From the NCBI GenBank assembly GCA_016721185.1, contig JADKIP010000017.1, forward strand, positions 62,001-126,000: DNA of 64,000 nucleotides, in the 5' to 3' direction. Positions 19,054 through 27,769 of this stretch are shown here, piece after piece; within the stretch, counting starts at the first letter, position 1, and each line of letters begins with the position of its first letter. A program made the position numbers and the translations under genes. The DNA comes from Candidatus Dechloromonas phosphorivorans. GTDB taxonomy: Bacteria > Pseudomonadota > Gammaproteobacteria > Burkholderiales > Rhodocyclaceae. The notes below the pieces were generated by a model. It saw only the letters and a list, made by a program, of their open reading frames with translations. It was not told where the DNA came from and made no database searches.

Positions 19054-19337
19054 GACTCAAGCAGTGGCCCCGGCAAGACGCTGGTTAAAGTCAGGGCAAA
19101 GGTACTCCCAATGAGATTGGCGCAAATATCAAAAATACAGAACCCGCTACCAAAACGACTATCCCTGTACTCCTTGGCAAAACCCAACAAAAGAACAGCA
19201 AAAAATACCCATTGCGCTGACCATAAAATCCCTGCGGCAAGCAAAATTCAGACACTCCAAGCCATCTGCAGGAGCTTGTCTTTCGCATACAACGTGGTGG
19301 GAATCGCCATGAGCAACTGGCGCAGGGTAACGATCAC
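19050..19337 (-). pseudogene. Decayed small YfiM/DUF2279-like membrane protein with an in-frame TGA
   Basis: One frame, opened by a GTG at 19337, reads LRQLLMAIPTTLYAKDKLLQ and continues after a TGA (19250-19248) as a hydrophobic helix and KEYRDSRFGSGF...DICANLIG. The DK-LL / KE-x-x-DS-x-x-GSG / D-x-x-AN-x-x-G pattern resembles the YfiM family of small lipoproteins or membrane proteins. The part after the stop could restart at TTG 19244 (64 residues). It overlaps the GT4 gene by ATGA, so it was once the first gene of that operon. Family assignment is tentative. Confidence 0.45.
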
Positions 19338-19409
19338 TAGATAAGTTTTCTCAAAAAACAGTATTTTAGCCGCGAATCATCATGAGTAATATTTCAAATT
19401 GACATCCTG

Positions 19410-20162
19410 CTATTTGTCTACGGATCCTGCTTCGGTGGCAGCCACTTTGCGCAAGGCCTCCGGCTGACGAACGATCAGACGGCGCATGTCTTTTTCCACC
19501 ACGCCTTTCTGGATCAGAATATGTATTGCGCGCGATACCGTCTCCCGGCTGGTGTTTACCATGATTGCGATTTCCTGTTGAGTCGGCATTTTTTCGATAA
19601 CTACCAAGCCACCGGGCGCAATCTTGGCAAACTGGTTGAGTAGTGCAAAAACTCGCTGAAAAGCGTTTGGGATGCCAAGTATGGTTCGGTAATTTGCCGC
19701 TGCACGGATAGTCGACGCCATCCGCTTGAGCAGGCGCTCAGCCACGAGCGGATTCTGATATATGAGTACTAGTGCCTGCGCGCGCGGTAAAAATGCAAGG
19801 AGGGAGGTTTCACATGCCAACACAGATGCCGAGCGCGGCAAACCATCAATAATCGACAACTCACCAAAATAGTCGCCAGCTGTCAGGAAGGATAGTCCAA
19901 TTTCGCGCCCATCTTCGGTCAGATCAACGGCTTGGAGGCGCCCGGAGAGAACGAACAGCAGGTGCTCTCCCGCGCTTCCCTTTTGTAAAACTTGGTGTCC
20001 GCGTTCTACTGAGCGCAATTGCAACGCAGAAGCGACTTGCGTTAAGCATTGCGAGTCAATGCCGGCCAACAAAGGGATCTTCTGAAGGTGGACAGTGAAG
20101 ACCTGCCTCGCTGGCGTGGCTACCTGTTCAGCGCCTAGTGTAGGAGATAAGTCTGAATTCAT
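19410..20162 (-). CDS. Crp/Fnr-family transcriptional regulator
   Basis: A 250-residue regulator with a cyclic-nucleotide-binding domain (about 24-140) and a winged helix. The phosphate-binding cassette reads FGELSIIDGLPRSASV, keeping the Glu and the Arg-Ser that contact cAMP in Crp. There is no N-terminal cysteine set as in Fnr. The recognition helix region is PTQQEIAIMVNTSRETVSRAI, with the R-E-T-V-S-R core of Crp. It is encoded close to an adenylate cyclase, and the window contains two perfect CRP-type palindromes, so it may control this locus. The host probably has another Crp, so this is inference. Confidence 0.88.
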   Translation of the reverse strand: MNSDLSPTLGAEQVATPARQVFTVHLQKIPLLAGIDSQCLTQVASALQLRSVERGHQVLQKGSAGEHLLFVLSGRLQAVDLTEDGREIGLSFLTAGDYFGELSIIDGLPRSASVLACETSLLAFLPRAQALVLIYQNPLVAERLLKRMASTIRAAANYRTILGIPNAFQRVFALLNQFAKIAPGGLVVIEKMPTQQEIAIMVNTSRETVSRAIHILIQKGVVEKDMRRLIVRQPEALRKVAATEAGSVDK

Positions 20163-20437
20163 GAAGAATGAATTATGACATTAATAATGTAGGGGGAGCA
20201 GGCAAAATTAATATTGAATTTAGTACAAAACCCATCTTCGCGAACTACCCTCGATCGAAAGCAGTCTTTCGGGCGAGTGGTGAATTTATGCCAGTGATAC
20301 TTAAAAATCTTACAATGTACTTTAATCATATTGAGGTCGGGACTGCATGGCAACACATGGCAGATGAAGGTATTCAATTCCCCCTTGCGATGAGATACGC
20401 ATGTTGAAAATTTACCGGCGAGCAATTTGCTAGTGAG
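20163..20437. other. AT-rich gap between gmd and the Crp-family gene
   Basis: Short frames exist on both strands (for example 79 residues from 20168, plus strand) but none has a ribosome site or a recognisable family. The promoter of the Crp-family gene should be here. No CRP-type palindrome was seen in it. Confidence 0.4.
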
Positions 20438-21418
20438 CTATTCCTTGATTACTCGAGCCAAGTCTGCATCGACCATCATTTTGATCAGTGTTTCCAAATC
20501 TGTCTCGGCCACCCAGCCCAGTTTTTCTCTAGCTTTGGCTGGGTTGCCCAATAGTATATCCACCTCAGTTTTACGATAGAACCTAGGATCAATGATCACA
20601 TGTTTTTCATAGTTGAGGCCAGCATAGGAGAATGCGATACGGCACATATCTCTAACTGTTGTAGTTTTGCCTGTAGCGACAACGTAATCATCAGCAATAT
20701 CCTGTTGAAGCATCAACCACATAGCCTTCACGTAGTCCCCCGCAAAGCCCCAATCTCGCTGTGCGTCGATATTTCCGAGGCGCAAACTCTTTTGGCGTCC
20801 CAGTTTGATCCGTGCAACTGCATCGGTGACTTTGCGAGTAACAAATTCGATTCCACGAAGCGGTGATTCGTGGTTGAATAATATGCCGTTCGATGCATGT
20901 AAACCATAGCTCTCGCGGTAGTTGATGGTCATCCAGTGGGCATAAAGTTTGGCAACACCATAAGGACTGCGTGGGTAGAAAGGGGTTGTTTCGCTCTGCA
21001 TTGATTCCTGAATCATGCCAAACATTTCGCTCGTCGACGCCTGATAGAAACGTGCTCTAGGATTGACGGCACGAATTGCTTCCAACATGTTGAGTGCACC
21101 AATACCAGTGACGTTGGCGGTTAATACGGGCTGGTCCCACGAGGTTCCAACAAAACTTTGCGCGCCAAGATTATAAACCTCGGTCGCGGAGGACTTCTCC
21201 ATAACGCGAATCAATGCTGACAGGTCGGTCAGATCTCCATCAAGAAGAACAAGGTCACTCTCGATACTTAATTCACGTAGGCGCCACAGAGTGTCGCTTG
21301 AGCGGCGTGCGTGGAGCCCGAAAACTTTGTAGCCTTTCTCGAGCAAAAATTTTGCCAAATAGGCCCCGTCCTGTCCGGTTACGCCAGTTACCAATGCCGT
21401 TTTACTTGCCAATTTCAT
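20438..21418 (-). CDS. gmd: GDP-mannose 4,6-dehydratase
   Basis: Converts GDP-D-mannose to GDP-4-keto-6-deoxy-D-mannose. This short-chain dehydrogenase of 326 residues has the NADP loop ALVTGVTGQDGAYLAKFLL, an ARRSS stretch, the catalytic Ser/Thr-Glu region QASTSEMFG and the YGVAKLYAHW (YxxxK) motif. FNHESPLRG and RDWGFAGDYVKAMW are highly typical of Gmd. I start at ATG 21418, preceded by GGGAG. The longer frame to 21574 lies inside rmd. It overlaps the end of rmd by 17 bases, so the two are one operon. The pair would make GDP-D-rhamnose for the exported glycan. Confidence 0.93.
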   Translation of the reverse strand: MKLASKTALVTGVTGQDGAYLAKFLLEKGYKVFGLHARRSSDTLWRLRELSIESDLVLLDGDLTDLSALIRVMEKSSATEVYNLGAQSFVGTSWDQPVLTANVTGIGALNMLEAIRAVNPRARFYQASTSEMFGMIQESMQSETTPFYPRSPYGVAKLYAHWMTINYRESYGLHASNGILFNHESPLRGIEFVTRKVTDAVARIKLGRQKSLRLGNIDAQRDWGFAGDYVKAMWLMLQQDIADDYVVATGKTTTVRDMCRIAFSYAGLNYEKHVIIDPRFYRKTEVDILLGNPAKAREKLGWVAETDLETLIKMMVDADLARVIKE

Positions 21419-22325
21419 TCTCCCAATAACGATAAATACTTGATAAGGTTTCTTCAATTGGTATGGATGGCTGCCAACCAGTATGTTTAGTGATTTTTTC
21501 GTGGTTGCCACAGACGCGTAGTTGATCTGAAGGCCGAAAACGCTGCGGATCCCTCTCGATACTAGCCTCGACACCAGAGATTTTTAAAAGAAGCTCAATC
21601 AACGATCGCAAGGAATGTTCTTTGCCTGAACAGATATTATAAGATTCGCCATTTAAGCCAAATTTTAATAAGTGTTCATAAGCTGAAACTATGTCGGTGA
21701 TATCAATGAAGTCACGGGTTGTTTCAATGTTTCCAACTTTCAAAATAGGTGGTGACTTCCTAGCTGCAATTAATGCAATTTGGCGAGCGAAGTCTGAAAC
21801 GGCAAAGCTTGGCGACTGCCAGGCCCCGATGTGGTTGAAAGGGCGTGCCAGTATCACCTCGAACGGACTAGTTTGGCTCCATTGATAACATAATGCCTCG
21901 GCTGCAACTTTGCTCACTGCGTATGGGTTGCGTGGCCGCAAGGGCTGTGATTCGCAAATTGGCAAGTTTTCTGTCGGCACCAAGCCGTAAGCATCACCGG
22001 TGCCAATGAACAACATGCGGCCTTTGAACTCTGTTTCTTTGAGTGCCTCAAGCAAACGCAAAGTGCCCAAAAAGTTAATCTCAAAAGTTTTCTCTGGAAA
22101 ACGAAAAGAGTCCGGTACAAAACTAAGTGCCGCAAGATGCAATACCATATTGGGCTTGAAATGTTCAATGCAGTTGATCAGACCGGCCTTGTCACAAATA
22201 TCTTGTTTTAAAGAAAAAGATGACAATCCCAAAGCGTTGGGCCAGCGCTGTGTCGCGTATTTACCTACGAAACCACTATCACCCGTTATAAGCAATCGAG
22301 AACTATCGATGATTAATTCAGCCAT
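21402..22325 (-). CDS. rmd: GDP-4-keto-6-deoxy-D-mannose reductase (GDP-D-rhamnose forming)
   Basis: An extended short-chain dehydrogenase of 307 residues. It has the NAD(P) loop ITGDSGFVGKY, FIGTGDAYG as active-site Ser/Thr strand, YAVSKVAAEAL (YxxxK) and ARPFNHIGAWQSPSF, a stretch typical of Rmd. C-terminal RPSDQLRVCGNHEKI is also a family mark. Fucose-forming GMER proteins differ here, so GDP-D-rhamnose is the better call. A ribosome site AAAGGAG lies 11 bases before the ATG. An insertion sequence begins only about 30 bases upstream, which has probably replaced the original promoter. Confidence 0.83.
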   Translation of the reverse strand: MAELIIDSSRLLITGDSGFVGKYATQRWPNALGLSSFSLKQDICDKAGLINCIEHFKPNMVLHLAALSFVPDSFRFPEKTFEINFLGTLRLLEALKETEFKGRMLFIGTGDAYGLVPTENLPICESQPLRPRNPYAVSKVAAEALCYQWSQTSPFEVILARPFNHIGAWQSPSFAVSDFARQIALIAARKSPPILKVGNIETTRDFIDITDIVSAYEHLLKFGLNGESYNICSGKEHSLRSLIELLLKISGVEASIERDPQRFRPSDQLRVCGNHEKITKHTGWQPSIPIEETLSSIYRYWENEIGK

Positions 22326-22354
22326 AACCAGTTTTACTCCTTTATCACATTAAC

Positions 22355-23616
22355 AGGTCGTCGAAAACCCCCACCCATTTCATGCAAATGGCATAATCTG
22401 TCTTTCGAATTCAACGTGATAGAGATTTCATGTGCAGCGCCGACGTGACCCAATCGGAGATATTCAGCTACCGGACACTGGAACAACGGATTCCGGCGTC
22501 GCACTCTTTGCGTAAATTGCGGGTGCTGATGGATGGCATTTTGGCGACAGTGCATGTTGACTTCGAAGTGCTCTACGCGAACATGGGGTGCCCGTCGATT
22601 CTGCCTGAGCATCTCCTGCGCGCCAGTCTGATCTAGGCGCTGTACTCGATTCGTTCCGAGCCTCAACTCCTCCAGCACATTGACTACAAGCTGCTCAATC
22701 GCTGGTTTGTCGGTCTTGATATGGATGACAAGGTGCGGGATCACAGCAGTTTCACGAAGAATCGTGACCACCTGCTCAACGAAACGGTGGCTCGCGCCTT
22801 CTTCGGCAAAGTGCTTAGTTTGGCACGGTGGCACGGACTGGTCTCGTCCGAGCATTTCTCGGTCGATGGTACGCTGAATGAAGCTTGGGCGTCGGCGAAA
22901 AGCTTTAAGGCTAACGATGGTTCCAGCAAGCCGCCGGAAGGTGGTGGCCGCAACGTGACGGTCGATTTTACGGGTGAAGAGCGCAAGAACGACAAGCATA
23001 CCTCGACCACGGATCAGGATGCCTGCCTGTTCAAGAAGTCCAAGGGCGACCAGCCCAAGCTCAAGCTCAGCTTCATGGGCCATGCCCTGATGAAAAACCG
23101 GACTGGCTTGGCAGTTGATGTGGAAACGATGCTGGCGACGGGCAAGGCCAAGCGTGAAGCGGCCAAGGTGATGGCCAAACGCTCTCTGAAACGGGGTTCT
23201 ACCTTGGGTGCCGACAAGAATTACGACACCGCTGGTTTCGTCAAGGTGACGCGGCAGCGAGGCATGACCCCACATGTTGCCCAAAAGACAAACGGCGCCA
23301 TTGATGGACGGACGACCCGACATGCCTGTTACGGCGTCAGCTTGCACTTGCGCAAACGAATTGAAGAAATATTTCGTTGGGCGAAGACGGTAGGTGGCCT
23401 TCGCAAGATCTGTTTTATTGGATTGGCCAAAGTGAAGGCTCAATCGATTTTTACCTTGGCTACTTACAATCTGACGCGAATGGCGACGATCTTTGGCTGG
23501 CGATTGAACACGTTGTAGAGCGAAATCCGCCCACCGGTTGCCGAAAGGCTGCCATAACCCCGATATGTGGCCAAAAAACTGGCTGAAATCCGGTTTCAAG
23601 GCACCACAAGGGGGTT
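22355..23616 (+). mobile_element. Degenerate IS5-family insertion sequence
   Basis: The element surrounds a DDE transposase gene with an in-frame stop. The left end near 22355 reads GGTCGTCGAAAACCCCC, similar to ends of IS5-family elements. The right end shows only the matching GGGGGTT at 23610-23616 and then diverges, so it is truncated or mutated. No target duplication was seen. Boundaries are approximate. Confidence 0.6.
22430..23518 (+). pseudogene. IS5-family transposase interrupted by an amber stop
   Basis: From ATG 22430 the frame codes for the DUF772-type N-terminus (IFSYRTLEQRIPASHSLRKL) and then meets TAG at 22634-22636. The same frame continues without shift through LYSIRSEPQLLQHIDYKLLN, HFSVDGTLNEAWAS (first catalytic Asp), GADKNYDTAGF (second Asp) and KRIEEIFRWAKTVGG (catalytic Glu region). 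Relatives have a Gln codon where the TAG is, so a single C-to-T change explains the break. A long frame on the opposite strand is only its shadow. Confidence 0.85.
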
Positions 23617-23618
23617 GA

Positions 23619-23857
23619 AATGTTTGATTCATGTTTGTCAGAGTTCGATAGCCGGAGGAGTCAGGGGAAAATTCAACGAGCTGTTAAGTGATTTGTTAAA
23701 ACTTGTTTGATTTTTTGGTAGGCATGTATTGAATATTAAAATTAGATGGTAAGAATATTCGTTTGAATTGATTTTCTAATAATTTAAACCTTTGTTTTAA
23801 ATTTTAATTAATCACTCTTGGTTCGATATCTGATGGCGAGCATCCGGAAGCGATTAA
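23619..23857. other. AT-rich gap between two insertion sequences
   Basis: About 240 bases of markedly AT-rich DNA with runs of A and T, unlike the rest of the window. No open frame of note and no recognisable family. Probably leftover foreign sequence between the two IS5-family elements. Confidence 0.4.
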
Positions 23858-25034
23858 GGAAAGTCTGCATAAGTGGTTGTCATGCGGCGTAATTTGAGAA
23901 AATGACGGCATTGTCATTGAGCCTGTGAGACAGATGAGATCGATGAAGCAATTGAGCCTGGCCGAGACGGGATTTCTGCCGAAGGCTGGAAAGCAAACCC
24001 GGAAGGCGGTGCTCCTGGCGGAGATGGCAAAGGTTGTTCCATGGTGCCGTTTGGAAACGCTGATCAAACCGTTCTACCCGAAGAAGGGAAACGGCCGCCC
24101 GCCGATGCCGTTGGGTACGATGATGCGAATTCACTTCATACCGCAATGGTTTGGTTACTCGGACCCGGCGATGGAAGAGGCGCTGCACGATGTTCCGCTG
24201 TTGCGGCGCTTTGCTGGGTTGGATGCCTTCAAAGACGTGATGCCGGACGAAAGCACGATTCTTCGCTTCCGGCATCTGCTGGACAAGCACGATCTGGCTG
24301 TCGCGATCTTTGCCGAGGTCAATGCCGTGTTGTCGGAGAAAGGCTTGTCGATGAAGCGCGGTACGGTCGTTGATGCCACACTGATTGCAGCGCCCAGTTC
24401 GACGAAGAATGAAGACAAGAAGCGTGATCCGGAAATGACACAGACCAAGAAGGGCAATCAGTGGCACTTTGGCATGAAGGCGCACATTGGCGTTGATGCC
24501 GAAAGCGGCTTGATTCATACCGTGGCATGCACGACGGCGAAGGTCGCGGACATCACGATGATGGCGAGTTGCCTGCATGGGGAAGAAGCCATCGTCTTCG
24601 GTGATCGTGGCTATCACAAGAAGAATCGAACCCTCGAGGACTTCGAGAAGGAAGGTGATCTGTCCGTTCTGACGCCGACCAAGAAGCCGGCGGGTGGCGC
24701 ACTGACTGAGGAACAGAAAGCGTTCAACCGGATGCTGTCGGCAGTGCGGGCGATTGTTGAACATCCCTTCCGTGTGGTGAAGCGCCAGTTTGGGTTTGTG
24801 AAGGTTCGCTATCGGGGTCTGGCGAAGAATGCCGGGCAGATTGTCACCCTGTTTGCGCTGACCAATCTGTGGCTGGCGCGTAAGCGATTGCTGCCTTTGG
24901 TGGGCGAGGTGTGCCCGTTTTCCATGAAGTGCAGAGGAAAACCTCTGTATTTCATGGAAAGCGGGCGCAAATCGTCTGTTTTTCATGTTTTTTATGATAG
25001 CCCGCGCAGAAACAGCGGGGTGTTCAGGGAATCC
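23858..25034 (+). mobile_element. IS5-family insertion sequence, apparently intact
   Basis: About 1.18 kb with one uninterrupted transposase gene. Proposed ends are GGAAAGTCTGCATAAG (left) and, on the reverse strand, GGATTCCCTGAACACC (right); they match only partly. Flanking TTAA (23854-23857) and TTGA (25035-25038) resemble the 4-base YTAR-type targets of this family, with one mismatch. Boundaries are tentative. Confidence 0.6.
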
Positions 25035-25046
25035 TTGAGGGGGTAG
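23943..25046 (+). CDS. IS5-family DDE transposase
   Basis: Cuts and pastes the surrounding element. From ATG 23943 (MKQLSLAETG) the protein has the N-terminal DUF772 region (YPKKGNGRPPMPLGTMMRIH) and the DDE catalytic core: GTVVDATLIAAPSST (first Asp), VFGDRGYHKKNR (second Asp) and RAIVEHPFRVVKRQFGF (Glu). Usual length is about 330 residues; the last 35 here run to the edge of the element and the stop lies just outside the proposed right end. The frame is unbroken, so this copy may still be active. Confidence 0.88.
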   Translation: MKQLSLAETGFLPKAGKQTRKAVLLAEMAKVVPWCRLETLIKPFYPKKGNGRPPMPLGTMMRIHFIPQWFGYSDPAMEEALHDVPLLRRFAGLDAFKDVMPDESTILRFRHLLDKHDLAVAIFAEVNAVLSEKGLSMKRGTVVDATLIAAPSSTKNEDKKRDPEMTQTKKGNQWHFGMKAHIGVDAESGLIHTVACTTAKVADITMMASCLHGEEAIVFGDRGYHKKNRTLEDFEKEGDLSVLTPTKKPAGGALTEEQKAFNRMLSAVRAIVEHPFRVVKRQFGFVKVRYRGLAKNAGQIVTLFALTNLWLARKRLLPLVGEVCPFSMKCRGKPLYFMESGRKSSVFHVFYDSPRRNSGVFRESLRG

Positions 25047-25713
25047 TAGAATTTTTCACTCGAATTGCATAGCGCATCAGCTCTGCACCTGCTACCTTAA
25101 TTTTGAGCCAAATTTTTCTTTCGACCAGTGAACGATTGCAATCATCCAAAATGTTTAAAAGGAGCGCCATGTTTGGATTCGTGCTAATGAGGTTTGCAGA
25201 AGTTTTGTGCAAAACTGGTGATCTTCGGCCGATGGGATTCGTGTCTCGTAAACTTCTTTCTGTGCAAAGTTGGCAGGTTACTCCATTGGTATGGTGCTGA
25301 ACGTTGAAGCAATTTGCCTGATTTCATGTCCAAAAAATTGTACTTTGGGTTACGCTCCTCACAAAGTAGGTAAATAATGTGAAAAATCGTCCCTCGAATC
25401 AACGTAAACGATACCATGCTGATTGGATGCTGTGCGATTAAAACTTTGACTTTTCCATTCGATTTGGGTTTTGATCAAATATTCTATTTCTAAGGAGCCG
25501 TTGTTAGGTCGCTCTCGGCAGTCTGAAATTGCCAGCCCAACCGGTTACATCATTCTTAATCCTTTCCTATAGCCTATAGTCTGGTAAAACGAGAGGGTAA
25601 ATCGCTGAAAGCCATGAATGACGGTCGATTCAGCCCGAAAAAGTTTGGTGTCGATTTGAACGTCAAAATGCAGATCCGAAAAAATCCCGGGCCAACTACA
25701 CCCGGAGTCGCTC
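25047..25713. other. AT-rich gap between two transposase genes
   Basis: About 670 bases. The right part must hold the left end of the IS4-like element. Short frames such as a 62-residue one on the minus strand (25024-25212) have no ribosome site and no family I recognise. It may be a remnant of a glycan gene destroyed by the insertions, but nothing in it proves that. Confidence 0.4.
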
Positions 25714-26882
25714 ATGAAGACCAGCATGACTTTGTTCGCCCAACTGATGGATTTTTTGCCTTGGACGACCTTCACCCGACTTGTCGATCGACATGGTGGT
25801 GGCCGTTATGCCAAATCGTTTGCCTGCACCGAGCAGTTCCGGGTAATGGCCTTTGCAAAACTGACCTCCCGCGAGAGTTTGTGCGATATCGAAGTCTGCT
25901 TGTCGGCACAGACTGCCAAACTCTACCACATGGGTTTCCGGCACGAGATCAAGCGCTCGACACTGGCCGATGCCAGCAAGACGCGAGACTGGCGCATTCA
26001 TGTCGAATTCTTTCAGTGTCTGATTGTTCTGGCGCGCAAACTCTACACCGGCGACATTTTCGGTATCGAGTTGGAGAACACGGCATACGCACTGGATTCG
26101 ACGACACATCGATCTGTGCCTGTCGCTCTTTCCATGGGCGCTGTTTCGCCTCACCAAGTCGGCGGTGAAGGTGCATAGGCTACTCGATTTGAGAGGCAAA
26201 ATTCCCAGCTTCATCCACATCTCCGATGGCAAGATGGGGGGTGTCTAGGTGCTCGATATTTTGGTGCTGGAGCCCGGAGCGATCTACGTCATGGATTGCG
26301 GCTATCTGGACTTCGGGCGGCTTTATGCGACGTATCACGCTCAAATCTTCTTTGTCACCCGTGCCAAATCGAATACTCAATTTCGGCATGTTTATTTGGC
26401 GCTAGCAGATCTCAGTACGGGCATCATCTGCGATCAAACCATTGCGCTGACCGGCACGATCAGCCGCAAGGACTTCCGGTGCATCTGCCTCGCATCCGAT
26501 CAAGGATACCGAGACCGGCAAGAAGCTGGCGTTTCTCACCAACAATTTCACGGTGACGGAAGCTACCATATTCGCACTTTGCAAGGTGCCCTGGCAGGTG
26601 GAGTTGTTCTTCAAATGGATCAAGCAGCATTTACGCATTGAGAAGTTTTACGGCAATTCAGAAAATGCGGTGAAGTCGCAAATCTGGGTCGCAGTGTCGG
26701 TCTGTTTCGTCGTGACTATCGTCAAGAATTACCTGAATCTGAGCGCTTCGCTCTACACTTTGCAGCAGATATTGTCGGTCACCTTGTTCGAGAATATGCC
26801 CTTGCAGCAAGCGTTTCTAGGTAGCGACTGCGAAACCACCGAGGACTCTCAACGCAACCAACTGGATTTATTCGATTGTTAA
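25714..26882 (+). pseudogene. IS4-family transposase, broken by several frameshifts
   Basis: The first frame (25714-26178) gives the DUF4372-type N-terminus (LMDFLPWTTFTRLVDRHGGG, AEQFRVMAF-like EQFRVMAFAKL, ALDSTTHRS). The reading then moves to another frame (KVHRLLDLRGKIPSFIHISD), meets TAG at 26246-26248, continues as AIYVMDCGYLDFGRLY, and shifts again before the C-terminal WQVELFFKWIKQHLRI with the catalytic Glu. At least two shifts and one stop make it inactive. It ends four bases before the first possible start of wzm, so it now forms the upstream border of the export genes. Confidence 0.85.
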
Positions 26883-26886
26883 CTGG

Positions 26887-27768
26887 ATGGTAGTGTTCCT
26901 ACAGAGCAATATAAACTTGTCCATGTTTCTTAATCAGGAATCAGCCTTGCCCAATTACACACAATCCACAAGTCGTCTAGCCTTCCTCATGCAACTCTGG
27001 CACTATCGTCGCTTCATTCTCGGTAGCGTAGTCCGGGAATTCAAAAGTCGTTACACACGCACCGTCTTCGGCGCAACCTGGCTCTTGCTAGCTCCTTTTT
27101 CCATGATTTTGGTCTACACCGTTGTCTTCTCTCATATCATGCAGGCTCGCTTGCCAGGCACCCAAGAGCCATTTGCCTACAGTATCTATCTCTGTGCTGG
27201 CTTGCTCCCTTGGCAATGGTTCAGTGAACTACTAACGCGCAGCGTTAGCATCTTTGTAGACCACGGCGGGTTGATCAAAAAATCCAGTTTTCCTCGCCTT
27301 GCACTTCCAGTGATTGCGTTGCTTGCCAGTGCCTGCAACTTTGCACTGGTTGCTGGTCTTTTCCTGATCTTTCTTCTAATCATGGGGCGCTGGCCTGGTT
27401 GGGATATCCTCAACTTGATACCGCTCATGCTTCTCCAATGCGCCTTTGCAATGGGATTGGGTATTACGTTAGGCATTCTGAACGTGTTTTTTCGCGATGT
27501 CGGGCAAGCCGTCGGTATCGTTCTGCAATTCTGGTTTTGGCTAACACCCATCGTATATCCGCTGGCCACATTACCGACCTGGGCACGCGATTATCTTGCC
27601 TGGAATCCCGTGCTCCCACTCTTCGAGTCCTATCAGAATGTCTTGCTCGGCGCAGGAACGCCCGAGTGGGGCCATTTGACCAATCTGGTATTCCTGACCA
27701 CCCTGTCACTCCTGGCGGCTGCCTGGATCTTCCAGGCAGCCAATTCCCAGCTGGCTGACGAAGTTTGA
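26887..27768 (+). CDS. wzm: ABC transporter permease for polysaccharide export (Wzm)
   Basis: An ABC-2 type permease with six membrane helices. VVREFKSRYTRTVFGATWLLLAPF is the N-terminal amphipathic region found in TagG/Wzm proteins, followed by LPWQWFSELL and FWFWLTPIVYP, both strongly conserved. With the ATPase encoded two bases downstream it moves a finished lipid-linked glycan across the inner membrane. The start is unsure: ATG 26887, 26923 or 26989; none has a clear ribosome site. The IS4 remnant directly upstream suggests that the native promoter was lost or moved. Confidence 0.9.
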   Translation: MVVFLQSNINLSMFLNQESALPNYTQSTSRLAFLMQLWHYRRFILGSVVREFKSRYTRTVFGATWLLLAPFSMILVYTVVFSHIMQARLPGTQEPFAYSIYLCAGLLPWQWFSELLTRSVSIFVDHGGLIKKSSFPRLALPVIALLASACNFALVAGLFLIFLLIMGRWPGWDILNLIPLMLLQCAFAMGLGITLGILNVFFRDVGQAVGIVLQFWFWLTPIVYPLATLPTWARDYLAWNPVLPLFESYQNVLLGAGTPEWGHLTNLVFLTTLSLLAAAWIFQAANSQLADEV

Positions 27769-27769
27769 T

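Noticed and set aside
20168..20407. 79-residue plus-strand frame upstream of the Crp-family gene
   Set aside because: No ribosome site, no recognisable family, in an AT-rich stretch open on both strands.
22334..23632. 432-residue frame on the minus strand
   Set aside because: It is the complement of the IS5-family transposase frame with its DDE motifs; its Arg/His/Gln-rich sequence matches no family.
23880..24986. 368-residue minus-strand frame
   Set aside because: Shadow of the intact IS5 transposase, rich in Arg, His and Gln.
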